Shown one piece after another: positions 6,926-13,346 of a DNA stretch of 15,419 nt. The notes below the pieces were generated by a model, which was not told the DNA's origin, did not search any database, and was given only the letters and a program-made list of their open reading frames with translations. How positions within the stretch are numbered: position 1 is the stretch's first letter; each line of letters opens with the position of its first letter. Where the stretch lies: the NCBI GenBank assembly GCA_020847775.1, contig JADLBI010000089.1, positions 1 to 15,419 on the forward strand, written 5' to 3'. The position numbers and the translations under genes were made by a program. The stretch is from Opitutaceae bacterium (GTDB lineage: Bacteria > Verrucomicrobiota > Verrucomicrobiia > Opitutales > Opitutaceae).

Positions 6926-7054
6926 TAAAGGTAAGTAATCCCGGCCTGAGGGCCTTGTTTTCGGTGTGCAAGCCCCATTGCGCATAGTTGATGATTAAAG
7001 ACCAGTTTTCCCGGTCCGCGACCAATGGGACACGGATTTACTGCTAAGCACACG

Positions 7055-7118
7055 AAGGATGCGAAGGATTGGGGAGCAGGGGCAGATTGATTTTCAGTCG
7101 ACGATGACCTGCATCCTT
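7055..7118. repeat. Possible dispersed inverted repeat upstream of the AT-rich module
   Basis: AAGGATGC (7055-7062) is mirrored by GCATCCTT (7111-7118) around a 48-nt interior; GAAGGAT occurs twice in tandem near the left arm. The stretch 6926-7206 (281 bp) has no ORF of coding character. The text resembles boilerplate intergenic sequence in this group from memory, which needs a genome-wide count. Confidence 0.35.
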
Positions 7119-7147
7119 AAACAGCCGATACCATAAAATCAAAAATT

Positions 7148-7181
7148 CAAATGTCATTTATATAATAACTATTGACATTTG
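7148..7181 (+). promoter_or_regulatory. Inverted repeat around a TATAAT box: operator/promoter candidate
   Basis: CAAATGTCA (7148-7156) and TGACATTTG (7173-7181) are exact 9-nt complements with a 16-nt spacer; arm centres are 25 bp apart. The spacer contains a perfect -10 hexamer TATAAT (7161-7166). The right arm also spells TTGACA (7172-7177), but no good -10 follows it before the ATG. The likeliest reading is a promoter with its -10 between two operator half-sites, driving the gene at 7207. No regulator gene is evident in the module. Confidence 0.55.
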
Positions 7182-7186
7182 GTTTT

Positions 7187-7194
7187 AAGGAGGG
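7187..7194 (+). promoter_or_regulatory. Strong Shine-Dalgarno sequence
   Basis: AAGGAGGG lies about 12-13 nt before the ATG at 7207. Most genes elsewhere in the window have no recognisable ribosome-binding site, so this is a mark of different origin and fixes the start of the module's first gene. Confidence 0.75.
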
Positions 7195-7206
7195 ATTCTT
7201 TCTCCT

Positions 7207-8244
7207 ATGGAAAACAAAACTGTGCACGAGCCATCGCCAGAAGAAGCTAAGGACGCATTGGAAAGCCACTGGAAGTCGATCTACAGTGGCTTGGCCGAAA
7301 AATTAAAGGACAACATTGAAGAAGACGAGGTAGGGGTTGATCTCGCCGAGGATATTCTAAAGTCCATGAAGCGAATTCAGGGTGCACTTAAGCAGCTTGA
7401 TGAAGCATTCTCAGCCGCAGAAATCGCTGAAGGGGAATTGCTGGGAATAGACAGTATCGGCCACAAGAATCCAGCAGGACTCAGAGAGATAGAAATCAAC
7501 GTATCCCAAGGTATGCTCAATATCAGTGCGCTTTCACTTACACCAGCCGTGAAAGCAGGCACAGTGAAATTAGGTGAACAAATGATTATCACCCTTCCGG
7601 ATGATAACACGTTTACAACAACGGTAAGTTCACCTGGAAACCGTTTGGCTGAACGAGGTATGATTGGCCGATTCTTCGAACAGGAAAAGATTGAGCCCTA
7701 TTCAGTGGTATATCTGGAGGAAACCAAACGTGGGCATTGGTTGCTCTATGGTCCGAACTCATCGCGGCATGAGCAAAAAATTCACTTTCTGCTTCAAGAA
7801 TTGGATGATGCGGTGGTCGATGTCCGCATAGATAAAAGCACAGGAACTCAGCAGACAAAGCTCCGGGGACGAGAGGTAGTGATCAGGATTGATTGGCATA
7901 AGGCGGGTAAGGATATGAATGACACGGTTATTCATGAGAGTTCATTTGCCGATGCGTTCGTAGAACTAATCAGCAAGCTTCGGGAAACCTATGGTTCTGC
8001 CGTTTTATATCGTCTCTCGATGATCGAAACCGGGCGTGGGCCCCTAGTAACAAAGACTCCGCAGAGCTCATATCTGTATTCGAAGGATCAGGCACCCTAT
8101 GCGCATAAAGAGATTAAAGGGGCTCCAGGATACTACGCACTGACACATAGTGAATCGCGTGAAAAAATGAAATGGATTGAACGCCTGCGGAAGGAACTCG
8201 GTATACCCGAAGGCGCGATTACAGTGACAACCGCGAAGGAGTAA
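7207..8244 (+). CDS. Hypothetical protein, first gene of the AT-rich module
   Basis: 345 residues, family not recognised. Three parts can be seen. Residues 1-80 are charged and helical, possibly coiled coil (AKDALESHWKSIYSGLAEKL, later LKSMKRIQGALKQLDEAF). Residues about 92-185 alternate beta-strands with turns: GTVKLGEQMIITLPDD, TTTVSSPGNRLAERG, IGRFFEQEKIEPYSVVYLEE and HWLLYG. This resembles small beta-barrel nucleic-acid-binding domains such as B3, but that is only a visual impression. Residues about 215-345 form a mixed domain ending YYALTHSESREKMKWIERL. No signal peptide or membrane segment. One counted 60-base row (7261-7320) has 26 G/C (43%), against 46 (77%) in a row of the gene at 4592. 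It is followed after 2 nt by the next gene; together with a strong Shine-Dalgarno this suggests an acquired operon. Confidence 0.85.
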   Translation: MENKTVHEPSPEEAKDALESHWKSIYSGLAEKLKDNIEEDEVGVDLAEDILKSMKRIQGALKQLDEAFSAAEIAEGELLGIDSIGHKNPAGLREIEINVSQGMLNISALSLTPAVKAGTVKLGEQMIITLPDDNTFTTTVSSPGNRLAERGMIGRFFEQEKIEPYSVVYLEETKRGHWLLYGPNSSRHEQKIHFLLQELDDAVVDVRIDKSTGTQQTKLRGREVVIRIDWHKAGKDMNDTVIHESSFADAFVELISKLRETYGSAVLYRLSMIETGRGPLVTKTPQSSYLYSKDQAPYAHKEIKGAPGYYALTHSESREKMKWIERLRKELGIPEGAITVTTAKE

Positions 8245-8246
8245 TC

Positions 8247-8561
8247 ATGTATTCCTTCATTCTGACAGACCACGGTATATCGCGGGCGAAGCAACGTTTG
8301 GGGTGGAGTCCCAAAGCGACTCAGCGCATGCTCCCCAAGGTGTTGTTTGAGGGTGCTGACCAGTCAAACGCAGGTAAGCTCTTGAAAACATATCTGAGCG
8401 AGAAAATTACCGAACCGCACCATTTCGCCAAAATTTTTGGCCACGCGTTTTTTCTGTTTTGTGCCACTGATCTCTCACAGGAATACAAATTTCTTACTGT
8501 TTACCTGATCCCATCACACATGAGAAAATTAATTAGCCATGGGCACCGGCGGCATTCTTAA
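8247..8561 (+). CDS. Small hypothetical protein, second gene of the AT-rich module
   Basis: 104 residues. AAGGAG (8236-8241), five bases before the ATG and inside the previous gene's end, marks the start; the two genes are 2 nt apart. The N-terminus YSFILTDHGISRAKQRLGWSP, then a helix and AGKLLKTYLSE, is followed by strands FAKIFGHAFFLFCA and KFLTVYLIP. From memory this order (His-x3-Arg-Ala-Lys-x-Arg-Leu-Gly, Gly-x-Leu-x3-Tyr-Leu, a pair of strands ending in Leu-x-Pro) matches small uncharacterised proteins in phages and mobile elements of Firmicutes. It also resembles compact RNase-like toxins such as RelE or DUF4258 in size and topology, but no catalytic set is evident. Function unknown. 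Confidence 0.75.
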   Translation: MYSFILTDHGISRAKQRLGWSPKATQRMLPKVLFEGADQSNAGKLLKTYLSEKITEPHHFAKIFGHAFFLFCATDLSQEYKFLTVYLIPSHMRKLISHGHRRHS

Positions 8562-8799
8562 ATGCGAGGATTGCGGGTGCACTTTCGAGGTGCGACTCGG
8601 AGGAGGTATGCTTGCGGCCATCTATCGCTGCGTGAACTGCAACGAGGTTGAGATCATTAAAAATAGTCCAGCCGCGCGAGATGTCCGCCCTCCCTGCAGG
8701 CACTGTGGAAATGAATTGAGTTCGGATGTCCTGCCATGGTGTCCGGCTTGCAGATCGAAGCACACACGCTTGGAAAGTGAGACCATCTTTTGGGACTGA
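8539..8799 (+). CDS. Zinc-ribbon protein with four CxxC knuckles, third gene of the AT-rich module
   Basis: 86 residues. Four CxxC pairs are visible: C9-E-D-C12, C31-V-N-C34, C53-R-H-C56 and C68-P-A-C71. They suit two successive zinc ribbons, each built from a pair. No helix-turn-helix or enzyme domain is attached. Such proteins usually bind nucleic acid or act as adaptors. It overlaps the previous gene by 23 nt, which fits translational coupling; no separate Shine-Dalgarno is seen. The composition becomes less AT-rich here than in the two genes upstream. A real gene is likely because of the conserved cysteine spacing; its role is unknown. Confidence 0.75.
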   Translation: MGTGGILKCEDCGCTFEVRLGGGMLAAIYRCVNCNEVEIIKNSPAARDVRPPCRHCGNELSSDVLPWCPACRSKHTRLESETIFWD

Positions 8800-8850
8800 T
8801 GATTGTTGGCATAGAACGAGTTTAGGCGTCCTGGTCCTCCAGCTTGGCAC

Positions 8851-8881
8851 AAAAAAAGCCGCAGCGGTGGGCTGCGGCTTT
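8851..8881 (-). terminator. Intrinsic terminator for the minus-strand outer-membrane gene
   Basis: Stem AAAGCCGCAGC (8855-8865), loop GGTGG, GCTGCGGCTTT (8871-8881). On the minus strand the hairpin is followed by a run of seven T (8857 to 8851). It lies 28 nt beyond the stop of the gene at 8909. It would also give some termination of the plus-strand module, whose last stop is at 8799. Confidence 0.85.
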
Positions 8882-8908
8882 GCATGGGCAGGCGAGTTTG
8901 CCTTGCGC

Positions 8909-9424
8909 TTAGAAGCGGAATGAGAAGCCGACCTCCACCGCCACGTCGTCACCGACGTCGAGGTTCGTGCCGAACAGCTTCACGTCGTCCACATAGATGT
9001 AGCGGGCGCCGAGATTGATCGAAGCCGATTCCGATACTTTGTAAGCGATGCCACCGAAGGCTTGGGCCGCGAAGCTCGTGTCGTCGGAGCTGATCCCGAA
9101 ACCGCTGACCTTCACCTTGGCGAGACCCGCGCCGATGCCGAAATAGGGCGTCCAGTTGTTTTGGCCGAGGAATTCGCCGCGGTAGTTCAGCATGACCGGG
9201 GTCAGCTTGGCGGTCACACCGCCGGAGCTTTCTTCCGAGTAGCCGATCTCGGCTTCGACATTGCCGACATAGCTTTCTGAGCTGTTCAGCGACGTGCCGA
9301 AACGGGCGGCAAAGTAAGCCTCTTCGCTGTCCACGAGATAGCCGATGCTGGCGCCCGTGTAAACGGCTTGAGCTGATGCGCACGCTCCCAGAGCAAGCAG
9401 GATTGAAACGATTGTTTTCTTCAT
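8909..9424 (-). CDS. Small outer-membrane beta-barrel protein
   Basis: 171 residues from the ATG at 9424, chosen because it opens a classic signal peptide: MKKTIVSILLALGACASAQA, then VYTGASIGYL. A start 26 codons further up would bury that signal. The mature part is made of alternating strands (VTAKLTPVMLNYRGEFL, WTPYFGIGAGLAKVKVSG, SINLGARYIYVDDVKL) and ends in VAVEVGFSFRF with a C-terminal Phe, as expected for BAM-inserted barrels. The size and the YFGIGAG and NLGARYIY motifs fit the eight-stranded OmpA/opacity-protein group. A Cys15 in LGAC could be read as a weak lipobox, but the barrel ending favours signal peptidase I. It has its own terminator at 8851-8881. It sits between paralogues A and B and has no obvious functional link to them. 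Confidence 0.85.
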   Translation of the reverse strand: MKKTIVSILLALGACASAQAVYTGASIGYLVDSEEAYFAARFGTSLNSSESYVGNVEAEIGYSEESSGGVTAKLTPVMLNYRGEFLGQNNWTPYFGIGAGLAKVKVSGFGISSDDTSFAAQAFGGIAYKVSESASINLGARYIYVDDVKLFGTNLDVGDDVAVEVGFSFRF

Positions 9425-9579
9425 ACGAGGTTTTGTTTCGCCTTGTGAAAAGGCGGACGGGCACGCTGCTACACCACCTGGGCATGGCAAGCACCAGACC
9501 AAACACGCTATATCAATATAAGACCGAATTATGTCTTCCGCTGACGGCTATATTAAGTGCGTCCTTTTCGTGCAGTCAG

Positions 9580-9593
9580 GGAACATTTGTTCC
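9580..9593. promoter_or_regulatory. Palindrome GGAACA-TT-TGTTCC
   Basis: Six-base perfect arms with a two-base spacer, 156 bp upstream of the ATG at 9424 and about 100 bp below the end of the gene at 9692. The core GAAC-N4-GTTC has the form of the LexA box of Gram-positive bacteria. There is no SOS-type gene next to it, and the distance to the outer-membrane gene is large, so function is doubtful. Confidence 0.35.
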
Positions 9594-9605
9594 GACGGAG
9601 CAGAA

Positions 9606-9658
9606 TGGAGACGCGGCGCCTTCGCCGCGTTGACCGGGGCGAGGGCGCCCCGGCTCCA
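9606..9658. repeat. Paired-hairpin intergenic repeat (REP-like), GGCG type
   Basis: Two perfect 8-bp hairpins in a row: ACGCGGCG (9611-9618), CCTT, CGCCGCGT (9623-9630); then TGA; then CCGGGGCG (9634-9641), AGGG, CGCCCCGG (9646-9653). TGGAG and CTCCA close the outside as complementary ends. It lies 33 bp beyond the stop of the gene at 9692 and may serve as its transcription end or mRNA 3' cap. The architecture is the same as at 14477-14543. Confidence 0.75.
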
Positions 9659-9691
9659 GCCTAGCGGCCTTAGCGAGCTTTGCGGTTATTC

Positions 9692-12034
9692 TTAAAACCC
9701 TTCCGGCCAGGGTTGGCCGGGGGCGGCGCGCCAGAGGATGTCGGTCGGGATGTGCGGCTTTTTGTGCCGGTATTTCTCCATCAAGCGGATCTTTTCGCGC
9801 ACGTGTTCGCCGAGGTTCTTGCCGTAGATGAACGTGTTCTCGCCGGTGGCGGACACGACCATGAACTCGGTGGGCGAAGTCTCGAAGTGATCGAGGAAAC
9901 CGCGCGCGTTTTCGAGTTCGAGGTCGATCGCGGCCTGCAGGGCCTTCTCGTGCTTCTTTTTCTGCGCGGCGGTTTTGCTGTCGATATAACCGTAAACTCC
10001 GGAACACCACGCGGCGACGCTGCGGAGCGTCGTGGCCCAGTGACGGTAACCGCGCAGGCGGTCGCGCAGGTCGGCGAACACGGCGGCGGCCTGCGCGTCG
10101 TCGGCTTGCTGGTGCTCTCCGCTACATTTGGCGAGGACGCTGGCGACAAACTTCTCCGCCTTTGCGATGCGCGGCAGCAGGTTCCGGTCGAAGCGCGGCA
10201 CCATCTTGTCGGCGGCTTCGCGGGGGATGAGATTGAAGAGCACGTCCTTGCCGAGGTCGACGCGGCCGGGGTTATTGTGTTGGAAACAGCCGTGGCGCTC
10301 GTAGTAGAAGCGTTCGCTTTCCGGGATCGCCTCGATGTCGGGCACGAGCGGGCGGTCAAAGGTGCGCTGCCAGCAGAAACCGAAACCGCAGAACAGCGGC
10401 ACGATTGGTTGATAGGTCACGGCTTCCTCGAAGAGCACCCAGGCCTTCGCGAGCGCGGGGCCGTGCTTGGCCCCAGCGAAGCGCACGGCTTCATCCGCGA
10501 GCACGTCGTCGATGCTGCGGTCGGGCGTGAATTGCGCGGCGCGAATGGCGGCGGGGTTGGGCCAGTAGGGTGCGGCGGCGGTGTTGGCGAGGCCGCCCAT
10601 CGCGCTGACGAGATCGGCGCCGATGCTTTTCAACTGCGTGAGGCGCGCGTGGATCATGCGCGGCCAGGGGATGCCGATGAGCGGCTCCATGTTCCAGACC
10701 GGGCCGGGCGAGTAGGTGAGGATCGGGTTGACACCGTGGGCGCGCTCCTTGGCGAGCTCGGGCTTTTCGCGTTCGTCCAACTGGCAGTGAAACATGCCGC
10801 CGGCCACGCCGAGCTGGTCGGCGTAGTGCGGATGGCTGTAGGGGAGTGAGTAACCGCGCGCGAGCATGGACGGGCCTTCCCAATGCACGCCGCGGCCGAG
10901 CTCGGCCTTGAGGTGGTCGTGCTCGGCCTTGAAGGGCTCGATGCGGAGGCTGAGCTTGAAATCGGGGTTAACCTCCGCCGCGGATTCACGCAGGTTGCGT
11001 AAAAATTGGCCGATGCTCTTGCCGGCGGCCTCGGCGATTTTCTCGTTGCTGCGCCATTCGCGAATCATGAACGGGCCGCCGTTGCGACCGATATAGAGCG
11101 AGGCGGTGTGTTCGAAGCCGCCGCCGCTGTCGTTGGTCCAGATCGACATCGCGTCGAGGTCGGGCACGGCCCGCATCAACGCCTGCGTGGCGAGGCGGTA
11201 GTGCTTTTGCACGATCGGGTGATCCTGCGCCATCGTGTAGCGCGGCAGGCGCGAGCGGAACGGATGGTCAATGCGCGCACCGCGAAGCACGGGATAGCGT
11301 TGGAAGAAACGCTCCGGCATCGAACGCGGTTCATACAAACACACGCTGGGCTTGAGGCCGTATTTGCGGCCGAAGGCGGCGAGATTTTGCAGGCGCTCGC
11401 GGTTGGCGTCGATGTATTGCGCGGGCCAGATGCCGCGCGTGAGCGGCGTGTCGATGAAGTGGTTGAAGCCGGGGCAGTAGGTGTAGAATTGCGAGTAATA
11501 TTCGCCCGGCACGGAGTCCTCGTAAGGGAAATGGGATTGCAGGCTGTTGACCTCGAGGTGCGTGAAACCGGCCTCGGCCAAAGTCGCCGCGTAGTGCTCG
11601 GGGCAGAAGCCGCGGTTCGATTTCCAATACTGCGCAAACGAGCCGTCCCAGATCGGGCGGTTCATCTTAAAACTGCGCGGGAGCAACACGCCGGCGGCGA
11701 GTTTTTCGCGGGTCGCGCCGGTCAGGTCGTGCGCGAGCAGGCGCGCGCCGGCGAAGAGGCCGGAGCCTTCGGTGGCGATGATTTCGCCGACGCCATGCTC
11801 ATCGAGGCGCAGCCAGATCCAGCTCGCGTGAGCCTTCGCGGCCTTGGCGGCGGCGGGAGCCCAGCGGCGCGCGGCGAGGGCGACGTTGAGGCCCTGGCCC
11901 GGACGCGCAGCGGCGGCGGCGGTCGCGCCGGTCAGGCGCGCGAGTTCGCGCGCGGCGGTTTGTTCGGCCGGATCGAACTTCGTCGGGTATGAAATACCGC
12001 GCAAGGCGAGGGTGGTGTTGGCAGGGTTACTCAT
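9692..12034 (-). CDS. Glycoside-hydrolase-like protein, paralogue B
   Basis: 780 residues, colinear with the protein at 4592-6925 from start to end and about half identical by eye. Shared blocks include the accessory-domain end (GVGEIIATEGSGLFAGARLL, residues 81-100), AGFTHLEVNSLQSHFP, FNHFIDTPLTRGIWP, YGLKPSVCLYEPRS, IDHPFRSRLPRY, NDSGGGFEHTASLYIGRNGG (Asp302, Glu308 as possible acids) and the C-terminal ERHGCFQHNNPGR. The consistent invariance of NDSG and FEHT across the pair points to the active site. No signal peptide. The two copies differ most in the N-terminal 70 residues and in the helical C-terminus, so they may serve related but different substrates. It ends 33 bp before a paired-hairpin repeat. 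The start at 12034 has no Shine-Dalgarno. Confidence 0.7.
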   Translation of the reverse strand: MSNPANTTLALRGISYPTKFDPAEQTAARELARLTGATAAAAARPGQGLNVALAARRWAPAAAKAAKAHASWIWLRLDEHGVGEIIATEGSGLFAGARLLAHDLTGATREKLAAGVLLPRSFKMNRPIWDGSFAQYWKSNRGFCPEHYAATLAEAGFTHLEVNSLQSHFPYEDSVPGEYYSQFYTYCPGFNHFIDTPLTRGIWPAQYIDANRERLQNLAAFGRKYGLKPSVCLYEPRSMPERFFQRYPVLRGARIDHPFRSRLPRYTMAQDHPIVQKHYRLATQALMRAVPDLDAMSIWTNDSGGGFEHTASLYIGRNGGPFMIREWRSNEKIAEAAGKSIGQFLRNLRESAAEVNPDFKLSLRIEPFKAEHDHLKAELGRGVHWEGPSMLARGYSLPYSHPHYADQLGVAGGMFHCQLDEREKPELAKERAHGVNPILTYSPGPVWNMEPLIGIPWPRMIHARLTQLKSIGADLVSAMGGLANTAAAPYWPNPAAIRAAQFTPDRSIDDVLADEAVRFAGAKHGPALAKAWVLFEEAVTYQPIVPLFCGFGFCWQRTFDRPLVPDIEAIPESERFYYERHGCFQHNNPGRVDLGKDVLFNLIPREAADKMVPRFDRNLLPRIAKAEKFVASVLAKCSGEHQQADDAQAAAVFADLRDRLRGYRHWATTLRSVAAWCSGVYGYIDSKTAAQKKKHEKALQAAIDLELENARGFLDHFETSPTEFMVVSATGENTFIYGKNLGEHVREKIRLMEKYRHKKPHIPTDILWRAAPGQPWPEGF

Positions 12035-12189
12035 GGGAAGAAGCCTCTATGGCGATGTGATCCTTGCGACAATACACAAGGCATAACACATATGAAAGTT
12101 CAGCGGGCAGTTGCGGCCGCGAAGACGCAGTCGCGCACGGTTTTTGGGTTGTCAGGCATCCGTCGTTCAGATTTCCCCTCGTCGCCACC

Positions 12190-13242
12190 ATGCTTTCTTC
12201 CGTTCGATTCATCTCCATGGGCCTCGCCTTCTTGACTGGCGCTTTGTGCGCGCAGGAAGCGCCTCGTCCCAATTATATCACCGGCCGGACGGTCAAGTCT
12301 GACGGTTCTCCGCTCGCCGGAGTTAAACTACGCGTCTTCGGCACGACCGACGCCGGCCAGCGCTCGAGTTTGAACGCGCGCAGCACGGCGAACGGCGCGT
12401 TTTCGCTGCGGTTGCCCTCGGGCAACTTCAGTCTGCGGGAGGCGGTCTGGCCTGTCATGCATGAAGGCCGTTCGTATGCGCTGCCCTTGTATTTGGAAGG
12501 TGAGGATAACGACGATTTTGATTCGACCGAGGGCTGGGCCGCACGGTTGGTCTTGTTGATGGAGGGTAAGGTATCCGCGCGCAAATCCGACGCGGATGAG
12601 AGTGCTTGGTTCGGCGGCACGATTGAAATCGAGTTGATCAATAGCGACCGGACTTCGGCGAATGCGCTGCCGGAAAACGCGACGCTTACCCTCATGCTCA
12701 CCCCCCGCGGCACGCGCTTCGACGGGACTCCCGCCGTGCCGCTCACTTATTCCCGCGGTCGTTCATGGCGGCGGGCAGATCGCTTCATCGTCAACGTGCC
12801 ACTCGCTTCCTACGAGGCGGAAGCCACGTTGGCCGACGGCGGTAGGCAGACCCGGCTGACGCTCGCTTCGCGCGAAGGTGTTTCGTCCGCGCAATACACC
12901 GCACTGGGCCGGAGTGCGCCGATTCGTTTTGCGCCCAAGTCCGGTGAAGTGACCTTGCTCACCACCAGCGGCGTCGAGAAATGTGTTCTCCAAGTAGTCG
13001 TGCCCACCCGAGGCCAACCGGCCGCGGCCCCTGCGTCAACCCCCGCGCCAGTGCCAGACGAGTCCTCCGAATGGCAAGTCGGCGATCATCTCGACGTGCT
13101 GCGCACGCCGCGTCTCGATCAATGGCATGCCGGCAGAATCATCCGCGCAAAGCCCGGCCTTTACTTGATCAAGTTCGATGCGTTTGGCGAAGAGCACAAC
13201 GAGTGGGTGGACGCTTCGCGATTGCGACGGCTCGACCGATAG
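12190..13242 (+). CDS. Secreted protein with carboxypeptidase-regulatory-like and Tudor/Agenet-like domains
   Basis: 350 residues from the ATG at 12190, which opens a signal peptide (MLSSVRFISMGLAFLTGALC, then AQEAPRP). An upstream in-frame start (12064) would put 42 residues before it and is not favoured. Residues about 28-85 (ITGRTVKSDGSPLAGVKLRVF, ANGAFSLRLPSGNFSL) fit a carboxypeptidase regulatory-like beta-sandwich. Residues 86-270 are beta-rich and unrecognised. A Pro/Ala linker (about 275-290) leads to residues 293-348 (SEWQVGDHLDVLR, QWHAGRIIRA, YLIKFDAFGEEHNEWVDASRLR), which has the W-x-V-G-D, W-x-x-G-x-I, Y-x-I-x-[YF]-D and E-W-V pattern of Tudor/Agenet-like barrels. Divergent from paralogue B. 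Role unknown; probably periplasmic or cell-surface. Confidence 0.75.
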   Translation: MLSSVRFISMGLAFLTGALCAQEAPRPNYITGRTVKSDGSPLAGVKLRVFGTTDAGQRSSLNARSTANGAFSLRLPSGNFSLREAVWPVMHEGRSYALPLYLEGEDNDDFDSTEGWAARLVLLMEGKVSARKSDADESAWFGGTIEIELINSDRTSANALPENATLTLMLTPRGTRFDGTPAVPLTYSRGRSWRRADRFIVNVPLASYEAEATLADGGRQTRLTLASREGVSSAQYTALGRSAPIRFAPKSGEVTLLTTSGVEKCVLQVVVPTRGQPAAAPASTPAPVPDESSEWQVGDHLDVLRTPRLDQWHAGRIIRAKPGLYLIKFDAFGEEHNEWVDASRLRRLDR

Positions 13243-13346
13243 GCGCGCCGGCGCGGCACTTGACCCGGGGTGTGCCCGACCGCGAATGTTCATGGTGATT
13301 CGCCCTTGCATTTCGCCCGGGCGGGAGGCACGCCAATGGCTTTCTC

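Noticed and set aside
8247..8561. Reading the 104-residue protein as a RelE/BrnT-type toxin
   Set aside because: Size and fold order are similar, but catalytic residues are not recognisable and the next gene is a zinc ribbon, not a typical antitoxin.
7026..8850. Integrated element with attachment-site direct repeats
   Set aside because: I found no integrase, transposase or matching direct repeats at the edges of the AT-rich module, so only its composition and gene order suggest transfer.
9680..11992. Long plus-strand frames (389 and 328 codons) over paralogue B
   Set aside because: Same reason: they are antisense shadows, and the minus-strand frame is colinear with paralogue A.
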